64,000 bases of DNA from Anthoceros angustus (Eukaryota > Streptophyta > Anthocerotopsida > Anthocerotales > Anthocerotaceae): the NCBI GenBank assembly GCA_010909165.1, contig MU008168.1, forward strand, positions 1,364,001-1,428,000. The letters run 5' to 3'. Both the position numbers and the translations under genes were made by a program. The notes under the pieces are model-generated. The model saw only the letters and a list, made by a program, of their open reading frames with translations. It made no database searches and was not told the origin of the DNA. Position 1 is the first letter of the stretch, and every line of letters starts with the position of its first letter. Shown in pieces: positions 30,305 to 41,629 of the stretch.

Positions 30305-31084
30305 GCTTGCCTTCTCAATGCCTAGAGAATTGGTGCCTTCCAAAAAGGCATGCAGCTGCACTCACACATTGAGCACTTGCTGGACAACTACTTGATCAAC
30401 ATATATGCAAATGCCGTGCAGTGGAAGATGCATGCCAAGTTTTTGGCAGCGTGTAGGCGAGATTAGCCATGTCATTATCGTTTACTAAAGAGAACAAAGA
30501 TGGTCGAAGTCCCTGGACTGGTGCCCCATCGTGGGTTGTCCCCTTTCGCCTCGGGGTAGATGGGATTTCCCATCTCGTTCTTTTTATGAAGTCTCTACAT
30601 TCCACTAAAGAGAACTTTTGGTAAAGCTACTTCTAAAGTTTCAAGTATATACATATAATATGTAATATTTTCCTTGAAATAATTTTATACATGTAGATAG
30701 ATATATTGAAGACTAAATCTGGAATCATTGTTATCTCCATCATCTTTGTTCTCTCCGAGGTCCTTCTTTCCAATGGCTTAGTTGGTTATCCTTGTTTTTG
30801 CTTAGTGAATACTCCATTTTGCTAGCGTTTGTACCCGGACTTTTGGTTTATCCTATTTAATGTGATCACTATTTACCAAAAGAAAAACTATTAGGTGTGG
30901 TATGTGCAAGTGTGCTAATGAGCTAGTATATAGTGTGCCTAGTGCATGTAACCCACATTTTATGGGAGTGTCGTGTTCCCTCTCAATAAAGGCTCAGCTT
31001 TTTTTCTTATATATGAAATCAGAGCCATGTTCAAGAGCCTTGTAGAGTCCTCTTGGCACTAATGGCTGGATGCTTGAGCCAAGT
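30305..31084. other. Intergenic stretch with a dispersed repeat
   Basis: No gene is seen. A 25-bp sequence at 30554-30578 (GGGTAGATGGGATTTCCCAT, then CTCGT) is identical to 47681-47705 in the same orientation. Flanking words (TTTCGCC/CCTCCTCGG, then ATGAAGTCT/AATGTCT, TACATT/TACCCT) are similar, so both are probably ends of the same repeat family. Confidence 0.5.
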
Positions 31085-32160
31085 CCTGTTGCATAGCTCT
31101 TAGCCTTGTGCTTGTGAGAGCTTGTGTGCAATTGCATAGCTCTTAGCCTTGTGCTTGTCGACTTGTGTGCAATTGCATAGCTCTTAGCCTTGTGCTTGTG
31201 AGAGCTGGTGTGCAATTGCATAGCTCTTAGCCTTGTGAGGAGCTGGTGTGCAATTGCATAGCTCTGTGCAATTGCAGCTCTTAGCCTGTGCTTGTGCAGT
31301 GCAGCCTTGTGCCTCAGCTAGCTGTGCAATTGCATAGCTCTTGGCCTTGTGCTTGTGAGGCTTGTGAGGCTTGTGTGCATTGCATAGCTCTTAGCCTTGT
31401 GCTTGTGAGAGCTCGTGTGCAATTGCATAGCTCTTAGCCTTGTGCTTGTGAGAGCGTCACAGGTGTGCAATTGCATAGCTCTTAGCCTTTTGCTTGTGAG
31501 AGCTAGAGTGTGCATTGCATAGCTCTTAGCCTTGTGCTTGTGAGAGCATGTGTGTCATTGCATGGCTCTTAGCCTTGTGCTTGTGACAGTGCAATTGCAT
31601 AGCTCTTAGCCTGTGTGCTTGTGAGAGCATGTGTGTCATTGCACAGCTCTTAGCTATGCCTTGTGCCTTGCATGCAATTGCATAGCTCTTACTTAGCCTT
31701 GTGCTTGTGAGAGCATGTGTGTCATTGCATAGCTCTTAGCCTTGTGCTTATGAGAGCTTGTGTGCAATTGCATAGTTTTTATAAGGCCTTGTGCTTGTGA
31801 GAGCTTGTGTGCAATTGCATAGCTCTTATAAGGCCTTGTGCTTGTGAGAGCTTGTGTGCAATTGCATAGCTCTTATAAGGCCTTGTGCTTGTGAGAGCTT
31901 GTGTGCAATTGCATAGCTCTTATAAGGCCTTGTGCTTGTGAGAGCTTGTGTGCAATTGCATAGCTCTTATAAGGCCTTGTGCTTGTGAGAGCATGTGTGC
32001 AATTGCATAGCTCTTAGCCTTGTGCTTGTGAGAACTTGTGTACAATTGCAAAGCTCTTAGCCTTGTGCTTGTGTGCAATTGCAAAGCTCTTAGCCTTGTG
32101 CTTGTGTGTAATTGCAAAGCTCTTAGCCTTGTGCTTGTGAGAGCGTCTGTGCAATTGTGA
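31085..32160 (+). repeat. Minisatellite, unit about 43-47 bp
   Basis: There are about 20 units of the type GCAATTGCATAGCTCTTAGC + CTTGTGCTTGTGAGAGCTTGTGT. Between about 31764 and 31999 five or six near-identical 47-bp units occur in register (AATTGCAT every 47 bp) and carry the extra ATAAG insertion. Elsewhere units are shorter and irregular. Minus-strand open frames here are only translations of the repeat. Confidence 0.92.
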
Positions 32161-32849
32161 AGGTCTTGGTAGTAGTCCTTGTAGTGCACGTCTCCTGTGC
32201 GCGTTTCGTCGTGGTGCGTTTTGATGGATCGTCGTTATTATTGAAGCAATCAAAACAATGAAAAGAATATTCTTCGTTAAAAAGTGAATAGACTTCGTTA
32301 AAAGGTGAATAGAAGCCGGTGTGAAGGGAGGCCATTGTGGTGGCCGCGATGAGAATTGGGCAGCAAGGTGGGCTAATAGGAGAGTTGACGAAGGAGTCTA
32401 CTAAGGAGAAATGTTGCTTAGGAGCTTGGTGAGGAGCTCACTGAGGAATAAGTGCAATTTATCTAGGGTGCATGATGTGCTTGAAGTGTAAGAACTCTAG
32501 AGTTAAGCGTCCTTAGGGTGGATCAGATGAGATGCTTTTGTGTGAGGTATATAAGCCTATATTTGTAGAAGTCATATGGGAGCTTATTGGAGAGTGCTTG
32601 GGTGGTGCAAACTAAGTTAGATAGGAGGTGCCATGCAAGGGACCCTCTCTTGGCCTCAAGCCAACGAACTTGGGCGTCTCCTTGAGCCTTGGTCCCCTCT
32701 CTTGGCCTAAAGCCTTAGGACTCTTTGGTGACTCTCTCTTGCGCCAAGCATTGGGCACACTCTTCAAGCTCCACCTTGGCTTTAGCCCTCAGGGCCCCTT
32801 GCCTACTTGCATAAAGAGCTAGCATTGCCTAGCATCACTTTAGCAAGCC
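32161..32849. other. Intergenic stretch
   Basis: Nothing recognised except a short internal duplication, CCCTCTCTTGGCCTCAAGCC (about 32641) resembling CCCTCTCTTGGCCTAAAGCC (about 32695). Confidence 0.5.
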
Positions 32850-33020
32850 TAGCAGACTAAGCACACTAATATGTCTAGCACACTAATATGCCTAACAAGC
32901 CTAGCACACTAAGCACACTAGTATGCCTAGCACACTGGTATGCCTAACAAGCCTAGCACAGCACACTAGTATGCCTTAAACCTAGCACGCCTTAGCACAC
33001 TTAGCACACTAGTACTAAGC
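32850..33020 (+). repeat. Irregular tandem repeat of CCTAGCACACTAGTATG-like units
   Basis: Short units (CCTAGCACACTAAT/AGTATG and GCCTAACAAGCC) are repeated about eight times with variation. Confidence 0.8.
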
Positions 33021-34077
33021 CTTGTGTGGCCTAGCATCCAGGATGGGGCCTAACAAGTTTATCAATCTTAGCACGCCTATCTAGCATACACAAGAGATCA
33101 TAGCTTGTAACAATAGGAGAGAGTAGCTTGCACGTCGTGGCACAAACACTCTCTCCACAAGAACAACACGCAAATTCCTCACACATCGCTCTCAGAGTCA
33201 TAGGTTTGGCCTCCTCACAACACTCTTTGCATTGCATATCTAGAGGACAAGCTATGATCTGAGCTTGTCATGTGTGAAAAGGTCTGTATATACTAGCCCT
33301 TGGTATTGGCATATTCCTAAGATATCCTATTGGCATCAGCATATGCCAGAAATATCCTAAGAATACACTGTAATATGCAAGGAATATGCTAAATCATATT
33401 ACTTGTGCTTCTCCCCTTAACAATTATTAACCATACTTAATTAACATAAGTGATTTAGACTAATTAATTATTTACACACTTAAAGATAAGTAATTAGATT
33501 AATTAATGCTAATCAAATACTAAATCAAAACACTCAAATTAGTGTCACACGCCGTGGCCTGCTATATGTTCGAAATACAAGCCTTACTACCACCTCTACA
33601 TGCCATGGCTGGAACCTTTGCAGGGTTTGCACCCTTAGGCATCAACTTGGTTGGCCAGCTTGTTGGCACGCATACCACGCATACCGAATGCATGGTGTAG
33701 GTGGCACACTCTTGAACATGTAACCCTAAACCCCAGCCATCGATTTGCACATCGATTTGCACACCTCATGGCGAGCCGTTGTATTTGTAAACAAGAGCCC
33801 AGTTGTGGGATGCGGTGATAAAAGATGCCTAGGCATCTAAGTGTAGAATAATGACCAAAATTAATTGTTACACACACAAGCCGGCCGATGACGACTTCAG
33901 TATTCCTTACATCCATACAATGTACCCATCATAGGATCTCTATCAAGACCTGGTAGTGTCGTGAGCAGCATCATGTATGACTGTGTAACTATGCCCCTTA
34001 CCTTACATATGTGTGTGTGCAGACGCGTGTAGATCTGATCAAGTCAGCCCAAGTCAGACGTAGGGCGGGAAGGCGAC
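33021..34077. other. 3-prime flank of the armadillo gene
   Basis: AT-rich. No gene, RNA or strong repeat is seen apart from the duplicated ATCGATTTGCAC word at 33738-33761. The 3-prime UTR of the neighbouring minus-strand gene is expected at its right edge. Confidence 0.5.
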
Positions 34078-37000
34078 TTATGATCTGCGGCCGAAGGGAG
34101 CGAGAGGGCCGGGCGGGCGGTGTTGGCGAGCCAAGGGGTTCAAGTGCCTTAGCAGGCTGCCAAGCACAGATCGTGTCTTGCTTTTGCCAATGCCAGCTCC
34201 GTCGAGATGCGATGCGGCATGTGCGCCTCCTGCAATTCGCTGTTGCGACAGATGCATCTGGGCATAGGTTGCGGGAGTGGAGCAGTGGGAGTCGGAGGCG
34301 CTGCTGGAGTTCTCCATCTCGCTCTCGCTGGCCAGGTAGCAGTAGTCGTCGGAAGCGCTGGGGAAGCGCTGATGCCGTTGTAGCGTCCCAGAGTAAGAAA
34401 GCGAGGTTATGGCGGCCAGATGCGACAGCAGCAACCTGGCCTTGCCTTGCGCCCTGAGAGACCCCTCCACCGACAAAGCAATCAGAGCAGGCACCACGCC
34501 TTCTTCCTTCACCAGCTGGCTATGGTACGCGCTGTTGCCGCACAGCATCCACAGCGTGGCGGCCGCGTGCTCCTTCTCCTTCTCCGACCCGCTGTCTGAG
34601 TCTAGGGCATCGCAGAGCACGGCCAGAGTTCCGTTGGTGCCGGCTATGGTGTCCCGGCCTTCCTTGGCGGACGAGAGGCTGTAGAGCAGGGCCACGCATT
34701 TCTCCCGGATGCTGGATGCGGAGACGGCGGGGTCGTCCAGGGACGGAGACTCGCCGTAGTCTCCGGTGGCAAGGAGGCGAGTCAGAACGCGGACTGCCCC
34801 GGCTCGGATCACCCGCTGCCTGTTGCTCATGGAGATGCTCAGGTTGATGAGCGCAGTCAGCGCGTCCTTGCATCCCTGCTTGGAACCCCGCCGGAGGACG
34901 TGCACCAGCTGGCTGATGGTGCCCCGGGTTGATCCCATGTGAGCGTGGTTCTCCGGAAGGCAGGAGAGGGTGAGGAGAGCCGCCACCGCAGCTTCCTTCG
35001 TCTTGGCCCCAGCCTTTCCCCGGAGAAGCTCCACCAGCTCCGGGACCGCGCCCGCGGCCACAATGGCGGCCTTGTTCTTGTCGTTGTTGATGCCGAGGTT
35101 GAGGATTGCGAAGGCCGCCATCTCCTGTGCCCGGCGGAGGCTGGCCGGCTCGACATGCAGCTCGTGGTGGATGGCGGAGTGGAGGAAGGCTACCAGGGCA
35201 GGGATCAGGCCTGGGGACGTGGATCCTGTTCTGTTGCTGGAATCCGCCTGCCCTAGCTCTGCTCTGGCGTCGGCGTTCACCTTGGTGAGGATGCGGATCC
35301 TCTCTGCTGCCTGGGACTGGCGCTCCAGGGAGTCGCTCAGCAGCTCCTGCACCAGATGCTGGACCAGTTCCTGCGCTGAGTCGCTCCTCAGATCCGAGGC
35401 TGTTGTGCCGATTGTGCCGAAGGAGACCCGGTCCTGCAAATCCAGAAGAGGAGACCGGGGGTGCGGGGATCCGGACCCGCTGGATTCCGCAGATTCCAAG
35501 GGGCCCCCGTGAGGATCAGAGAAGGCCTCGAAGCTCTTGGTGCGGCGTGAGGAGCTGCCTCTGCCGGTCGGGTTTATCTGGAGCTCAATTTTCCTCCTCT
35601 CTAGCAGCGTCGTGTACTCCCCGGGCGGAGCACGTCCTGCAACGAAGGGCCGGCAGTATGGCGTGAGCGGGAGGATCTGTTGGAAGTTCCCGACCAACTT
35701 GGTCCTTTCTGTCAGAGCTGTGCCTTGCAAGAAGCGCGACGTGAAACGTGAAGGGAAACGGCAGAAGCGAGAAGTGTTACCTGGAGGATTCTCGTACGTG
35801 GAGCTATGCTGCTGTGATGGCGCACTCGAATGCTTGTCAGGACTAGAGTGATTGTCACTTGCTGGCACTGCATCACAGCTGTCCACCAAGCGCCCTGCTA
35901 CGGATGATCCTGCATCACCTACCCTAACCACAGAAAGATCTCCGTTGCTGCTCGTCTCCGGATCCCCCCTGGCAGCACCTCGCCCTTCAGAGTGTGTGAC
36001 CTTCCAAAGCATGTCGGTGGATGCTGTCAAGGGTTGCAACAGATGAGCGTCGCGAGCAGGGCCTTGGCTGGGCATGTTCTCATCCTTCTCTTCATCAAGC
36101 CTGTTGGCAGTTGATCCTCCGGACTCCAGGTGGTGGCAGTCGGAAGCATGTGTCGTTCTAGAAGATGTCACGTCCATGGCAGTGCAATTGACAACCTGAT
36201 TTACCAGATCTCTCCCCCCAATTCTATCGACAACTTCACCCTTGGAGCTGCTGCCATTATCAACAGCACCACCGCCTGCGTCACAGGGTGGAGAAGCACG
36301 CATGGCGTCCACGACGCCTAGAGCAGGCGCCGTGCTCTCTAAGTCTTCCCTGGTGATGCTGCAACTCAAGCCCTGATCCTGCCCTTGAGCAGCCGCTTCC
36401 TGCGTAACCTGACTTCCCTGTGCTGCCATTGAAGGGATAATAGCAACGTGACCGAGATGATGGTGGACTGGGCTGACAACATCTGTTACCAGATGTGTTG
36501 AAGCAGTAAGTAGTTGCTGGAGTCCTTGTGTTGGATCCTGTACAGACTTGCCGGAGTCACACCCAGAAACAGCTTGATCAGTATGAGGCAGCGGAGAGGG
36601 TGGAGGAGGCCCGCCCTCTGTAAGAGCACCACAAAAGTCCTGCCCTATACTCCGGCGCATCTGTAATTCGCTGCCGTCTGCAAGAGCACCATCCAGCAGC
36701 GCAAGGGACGATGGATGTCCCCACCATTCCAATTTTTCTTCAGGGTTGCGTCCGGAAGGCCGGGTGGCATCAGCCCTGGCAGGTAGGCTGCCTGGATCCG
36801 CACCTGTAGCAGCATACGACCTAATAAGGTGCGGAGAAGGAGCAGGCACATTATTGTCCGACTCTCTCCAACTTCCCTGCTGATGCAAATTAACAACGCG
36901 TGGCTGGGTGATGTCAGTGGGCCCTGGATGGGCTCTGGGCCCTGAGTCTGGAGAATCCTCCACCGCTCTCCTCCAAAGCGCGTGAACAGGAACAACCTCG

Positions 37001-37524
37001 ACTTGGGCATCACTGGTGGGTTCTCCAAATTTGGGTCTGCGCTCCGCATGTTCACCGTTTCCTTGCATTGCAGATATTGTGTGACTAATAATACAGTCCT
37101 CTCCTTGCTCCCCGTAATCTGCAGCCTCATCTCCTCCGGGCTCGGCTTCGTCCGCCTCTGCGACCTGCTGCTGCTGTGGCTGCCAGGCCTGATTCCAGCT
37201 GAAGCCGTTCGACCCTGCTGTGCTGCTGCGAGGCTTGACGCCGGGAGGCGCCTCTATGCCAGCAACTTCCCAAAAATCAGCAGGAGCAGCTTTGTGACTG
37301 GATATCTTCTTCTCTCTCGGCTTGGCAACAAGAGAGTAGTGGCCTCCTTTCCCTTGCCCCTGCCCAGCTCCAGCACGCCGAACCCGGTTCCCAGACAAGC
37401 TAGTCGGGGGCTGCACCTCCGCGATCCCCACCAACCTCAGCTGCAATTCCCGGATTGAAAGCCGCTCCAGCTCGTGGGCCTCCGGACCCGGTTCTTCTGG
37501 GATTGTGGCAAGGGGTGCTGGCAT
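34078..37524 (-). CDS. Large armadillo (ARM) repeat protein
   Basis: A single open frame of 1148 codons from ATG 37524 to TAA. The first 650 residues are low-complexity and probably disordered (Gln, Gly, Ser, Pro rich; several acidic patches). Residues of about 715-1060 are tandem ARM repeats: LIPALVAFLHS, NKAAIVAAGAVPELVELLRG, EAAVAALLTLSCLPEN, GCKDALTALINLS, VIRAGAVRVLTRLLATGDYG, EHAAATLWMLCGNSAYH, LVKEEGVVPALIALSVEG, then KARLLLSHL. The pattern is that of plant PUB-type ARM domains, but no U-box is present, so ubiquitin-ligase activity is not indicated. A protein-interaction role is the safest inference. The segment 35780-35724 (57 nt, GT...AG on minus) has the form of an in-frame intron. 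If spliced, 19 residues starting NTSRFCRF would be lost. Confidence 0.85.
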   Translation of the reverse strand: MPAPLATIPEEPGPEAHELERLSIRELQLRLVGIAEVQPPTSLSGNRVRRAGAGQGQGKGGHYSLVAKPREKKISSHKAAPADFWEVAGIEAPPGVKPRSSTAGSNGFSWNQAWQPQQQQVAEADEAEPGGDEAADYGEQGEDCIISHTISAMQGNGEHAERRPKFGEPTSDAQVEVVPVHALWRRAVEDSPDSGPRAHPGPTDITQPRVVNLHQQGSWRESDNNVPAPSPHLIRSYAATGADPGSLPARADATRPSGRNPEEKLEWWGHPSSLALLDGALADGSELQMRRSIGQDFCGALTEGGPPPPSPLPHTDQAVSGCDSGKSVQDPTQGLQQLLTASTHLVTDVVSPVHHHLGHVAIIPSMAAQGSQVTQEAAAQGQDQGLSCSITREDLESTAPALGVVDAMRASPPCDAGGGAVDNGSSSKGEVVDRIGGRDLVNQVVNCTAMDVTSSRTTHASDCHHLESGGSTANRLDEEKDENMPSQGPARDAHLLQPLTASTDMLWKVTHSEGRGAARGDPETSSNGDLSVVRVGDAGSSVAGRLVDSCDAVPASDNHSSPDKHSSAPSQQHSSTYENPPGNTSRFCRFPSRFTSRFLQGTALTERTKLVGNFQQILPLTPYCRPFVAGRAPPGEYTTLLERRKIELQINPTGRGSSSRRTKSFEAFSDPHGGPLESAESSGSGSPHPRSPLLDLQDRVSFGTIGTTASDLRSDSAQELVQHLVQELLSDSLERQSQAAERIRILTKVNADARAELGQADSSNRTGSTSPGLIPALVAFLHSAIHHELHVEPASLRRAQEMAAFAILNLGINNDKNKAAIVAAGAVPELVELLRGKAGAKTKEAAVAALLTLSCLPENHAHMGSTRGTISQLVHVLRRGSKQGCKDALTALINLSISMSNRQRVIRAGAVRVLTRLLATGDYGESPSLDDPAVSASSIREKCVALLYSLSSAKEGRDTIAGTNGTLAVLCDALDSDSGSEKEKEHAAATLWMLCGNSAYHSQLVKEEGVVPALIALSVEGSLRAQGKARLLLSHLAAITSLSYSGTLQRHQRFPSASDDYCYLASESEMENSSSASDSHCSTPATYAQMHLSQQRIAGGAHAASHLDGAGIGKSKTRSVLGSLLRHLNPLARQHRPPGPLAPFGRRS
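35724..35780 (-). other. Possible 57-nt in-frame intron (exitron)
   Basis: On minus it begins GTAACACTTC and ends TTCTTGCAAG after a pyrimidine-rich run. Its length is a multiple of three with no stop. The size fits the 50-90 nt introns of the neighbouring genes, and its codons (SRFCRFPSRFTSRFL) read more like a pyrimidine tract than protein. Confidence 0.5.
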
Positions 37525-38417
37525 CTTTCCGCTCAGGGGTCCTTCACTCTGCTCACATTATCAGCCCCAGCAACAAGAACCAAGACAGCGTCCGGGCGTG
37601 AGACAAAATTCATCAGAAACAATGCAAGCAGACGCAGAAGCAGCTAGCTGAGGGGAAGACATACTGCTGCCCAACTCCGAGCTCCTACAGCTTCATCGAT
37701 TCATCCTTGCAGCCTCAGGCTGAAGCTCCCGGGCGACCAAATCCAGTGCGTGTTTGCGGGCCCTGGTTTCCTTTCCTCAGCAATGCAGGGCAGCGGGAGC
37801 TGCAACTCCCAGGCGGATTTGGCAACAGCAGCAGCTGCCGGGGACCCTGGGGTCTCGAACTGGGCTGGAGGGCGGCATCGGGAAGGGGTAGGAAGGGGAC
37901 AGGCCAGGCCTCATCTTCTAGGCTGCATCGGGGAGTGTCCACAACCTGGAGAAGTAGAGCATGCATCGGGGCGCGCGTCAGTACAGGGCGCCACGTCTAA
38001 TCTCAATTGCCCACCAGCCATGGCGCATCGATCTGCCGGCCATGCTGCAGCTGCAGGTTGCGGACAGACGCTGATCAGCTGCAGCAATTCGAGCGGACGG
38101 GCACGCGCCCGGGCAACGGCACCGGCATCGGGACAGCGACCGGTCAGACCGGGTCCGATGTCCGACAAGACCCGGATGAGGTGAAAGCTTCAGATCTCCA
38201 CGAGAGGAGCAAATACAACTCCTACAAACTGTAAAATATCTCTCCCGACAAGCAGTTTCTTTTTCCGCATTTCTACCTTCCTCTACTTGAAAATCGGTCC
38301 ACCACTCCTTTAACTTCAGTGGGTGCCAGATACCGCGCCTGGAATAGAACAGATCAAGCAACTTGTCACGTCGGGTCCGATCAGGTCATCAGCAGGTCAG
38401 GGTCAGGTCAAGTCAGG
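37525..38417. other. Intergenic: promoter/5-prime region of the ARM gene and 3-prime region of the TPR gene
   Basis: No further gene is accepted. GC-rich overlapping frames on both strands (37707-38184 and 37911-38168) show no domain. The repeated GGTCAGGTCA / AGTCAGGTCA words at 38398-38420 overlap the end of the TPR gene. Confidence 0.5.
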
Positions 38418-41223
38418 TCATAAGAGTTCAGATGAGGAAGCAGCCATGAAATAGCGAGGGCACAAGTGGTAGCCAGGTGTGGGGATCCGAGAGCTGGCCT
38501 GTATGAACATGCGTTCTGCTTCACCTGACTTGCCCTTTTCCTTCAACAAGATAGCCTGCAAAACGAAAACCACTCGCATCGTTCCATCGCATTTAAGCTG
38601 AATCAGCTCACCAGGAACTTCACGTCAACACAAGTGAATACTCTACGTACCTTCGCCAGGTATCCTCGAAAATCGTCTGGGTGAGTGGATATCAACCGCT
38701 CATAAACAGCTATGGCGTCCCCAGTATGATCCCAAGCCACATATGCCTTCCCAAGTAGAAGATCAATCTGCGTGTCAAACCCTCCGTAGCTGTCAGCTCC
38801 AAATATCATATCAAACGAGAAACGAGGTAGAGAGGGAAGACCGAGCTGGCGGATAAGGCAGTCACACATCTACGAGGTCGGCTTTCTCTACCAACGTTCC
38901 TTCACTCCCCGACTCCGGTGATGGCGGGTTGGCTGACTCCACTGGGGTTTGACTGGTGCTTTCCAATTTTGCTTTCAAGCTCAGAAGCTGAGAAACAGCC
39001 TGTGGACATGAATGAAGGAGTTGTCAAGGCTCTAGATGTAACGCACGGAGCAATCAATTGCATCATCACCGATCGAATGGGATACCTCGCTAGGCTTGTT
39101 ATCTGAGATCAAAGCATCAGTTAACCCTTGCACAAGGGCAAACGACTGCGGCACCGACACCTGCTCAATCAGAGCCGAATGCCCATATTGTGAGTTTCGA
39201 AGTAACCCGAAACCCTGAACAAATCGAGACAGTACGAAAGGATGGAGTACATACACTGTTCTCGACGTTGATGCCAGCCGTGTACGACGCAGCACTTAGC
39301 TCATACTCCCCTATAGCACTCTGGGAATCTCCAAGCAAGCACCATACTTCCACATTAACTGGCTCCAACTGCATCACCGCTTGAATACAAAATTACTTGC
39401 CGTACAGCTTACCATCTCGATGCTCTAAGACAGCACGTTGCAGTCCATAGAGAAGCATGAGACACCAATCAGTCTATATGCCATAGAACTCAGGGTACAG
39501 CCCTGCTGGCTGAAGAGGAGGCATACCCTGGTCAGCTTCTCGAGTGGCGGTATAGCCTTCTGGTACTCCCCGAGATCAGAATACGCCCTGGCTACCTTCT
39601 GCGGATTAGAGAACACGGTTAACACCAAATGCTTGCAAACACCCGGCTCCCGTATACTATCAGGTGGGAGGTTTGTGAAAGGAACAACAGATTTCGTAAC
39701 TGTAGCCCGCAATGTAGGACATGTCAACGACCTGAAGAGCAATTTTATCTTCGGGGGAGTCCTTCAATGTCGCCTCAAGCTCTTGGACTTGTGCCTGCAT
39801 AGCGTACTTGTGGGAAAGAAATAGAACCTTGACGAAGTACAAGAAAAGGATAGAGGCCAATCAGGGAAACAAGCCCAGCAATGCACCAGTCGAGTGGCCA
39901 GTGGGTCATTACGTTTAACCTGGCAGAAACTTCCGGGGGTAGCTGTTTTTGAGCTGGGCCCGCAGTTTCTTCTGTAGGTGGTCTGCCAGCAAGAAACTAC
40001 TGTCAGACGCATCCTTGACCTCAAGAATCAAATATATCGGATAATCCGCAAAGATTTGCAGACACTAGTGTGATTGAGGTGTGAACCCCTCAGAAGGAAA
40101 GAGGGTTAGGTGCACCAAGCGTATCCGACGTACCTCACAGAAGGAAGAAAATCGCCAACAGCAAAAATAAAACCAAAGACCACCACCGCAACTCCGACAC
40201 CGATCTACAAAAGAAAGGATGGAACAAACACGTTACAGCTTTGATACAGGCTCTCTCACCATGCCTATATCTCTCAATACTGCTTCTACCTTCAAAACAA
40301 TATTATCAGCAGGACTGCTTTCCGAGGGGGCAGTTGGTGAGTCATAATCTATGGGTCTGAATTTCTTTTCTTCCTCACGCTGCCTTTGCTCAACCACAGA
40401 CCTGCATCATCTCAAAACACCAGTTAATGCGGAACACGGGAACCCTTCCATGGCAACAGAAGAAGCTTGAGGGATAAGGAAAGCACCTTCACCTTCGGAT
40501 GGATTGCAGACGACTTTCAAATAGCTCATCATCTTCTAGCCTGGAGGACGGCCTCTCCAAGGTATCCGAGCTATCTAGGGAGGGAACTTCCACATTCTTG
40601 AGCTGTGCACTGGTCAGCTGCTCCCCAACTATAGAATGCCCATCGGTCACAATGAGACAGTGCTTCGTCAAAAAAGACCATACCAGATGTTATACACTCT
40701 TAACCCACAACAAAACAAAGCCCGGTGTCTGAGTGGAATACCAGTGCTCGAGCCGGTGCCTTCCTGTTGTTGTCTTTTCCTTTCCAGAATTATCCTGTGA
40801 CACAATCACTACAAACGAGGTGAGGACGGACATGGCATGCAAGCCAGAAAGAGGTGCTCATCCACCAGCAAGGAGATTGAAAGAAACCTGGCTTTGTCAA
40901 TTGCAGACTCCTGCTTGTTCCCTGCAGCGAGGCCGTTTTTCTGTTCACATCCACTCAGCACGTTTCAAGGCACGGTTCCTACCCTCCTTGAATGACCCAC
41001 AAACGCAGCAGCGCCTCACCTTGGATCGTTTCCTGCTGGATTGTCCTCCAGAAGCTTGCACATTGCCGCGGGAAGCCCTGAGCTTCGTGTTTTGGCAGGA
41101 AGCAAAATTGTCTAGCGCAAAATCCCACACCTGCTGGAAACGTTGGAACGAGATCGAACTCCCTTTGCCAACACAAGGGATCCGCGGAGCCGGCACCACA
41201 CATCGTTGCGACACAATCGTCAT
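38418..41223 (-). CDS. SLOW GREEN 1-like chloroplast TPR protein
   Basis: Twelve exons (41223-40983, 40628-40493, 40401-40290, 40204-40134, 39982-39913, 39827-39732, 39598-39527, 39368-39255, 39160-39086, 38999-38868, 38767-38651, 38555-38418) join in phase to 457 codons. The N-terminus is Ser/Arg-rich with few acidic residues, consistent with a transit peptide. IGVGVAVVVFGFIFAVGDFL forms one membrane segment, and TPR helices follow (VARAYSDLGEYQKAIPPLEK, VWCLLGDSQSAIGEYELSA, LLLGKAYVAWDHTGDAIAVY, EKGKSGEAERMFIQA). The hydrophobic segment followed by TPRs is typical of the SLOW GREEN 1 / At2g37400 family, thylakoid-associated proteins needed for chloroplast development. The first exon and the 354-nt first intron are the least certain. 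The family call is firm; orthology to SG1 itself is not established. Confidence 0.8.
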
Positions 41224-41629
41224 CGTCCTCTCCTCGAAGACTCTATGCAGGGGAATGACTTGTATTGCGGAATCGTGCACCAATAGCTAGTTTCCCGCGG
41301 GCGAATTTGGATACAAGAAACTGCAATCCTATCTATCTCTGAGATTATCCAACTTGATGGATGCCCTTTGATTCAGAAACTTCTTGCACACAGGATTTCA
41401 TCATATTAAGGAATTTCCTGCCCAACAGCTTTCACTAGTTGATCAAATTCTAAGAAAAGACTGAACAAGTGGTGGGTGCGGTCAAAACTTGATGGCATGC
41501 CCTGGGGCAACCTGGTAGGCCAGGGGACCATACTTGAGCCCGTGGAAAGAAGTCAGAACCACCGATCCCCAGCTCCACCCATGTAAGATAACACTCACGG
41601 CCTCCTTTGCGACCTCAGCTCTCCAGCTC
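41224..41629. promoter_or_regulatory. Short interval between the TPR and EF-Tu genes
   Basis: This 406-bp interval must hold the EF-Tu 3-prime UTR and the TPR gene promoter. No specific element is identified. Confidence 0.4.

Noticed and set aside
31085-32160. CRISPR-like array
   Set aside because: Units are directly adjacent and similar throughout, without unique spacers. It is a eukaryotic minisatellite.
34970-35512. 180-codon plus-strand frame inside the ARM gene
   Set aside because: It is antisense to the strongly supported ARM repeats; a shadow of GC-rich coding DNA.
34078-37524. Calling the ARM protein a PUB-type ubiquitin ligase
   Set aside because: The ARM region resembles PUB proteins but no U-box could be found in the 1148 residues.
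40660-40742. Alternative second exon of the TPR gene beginning at CACTGTCTC
   Set aside because: It breaks the reading phase with exon 1. The acceptor at 40629 joins in phase.
40733-41290. 185-codon plus-strand frame over the start of the TPR gene
   Set aside because: It spans the first exon and first intron of the minus-strand TPR gene and has no recognisable domain.
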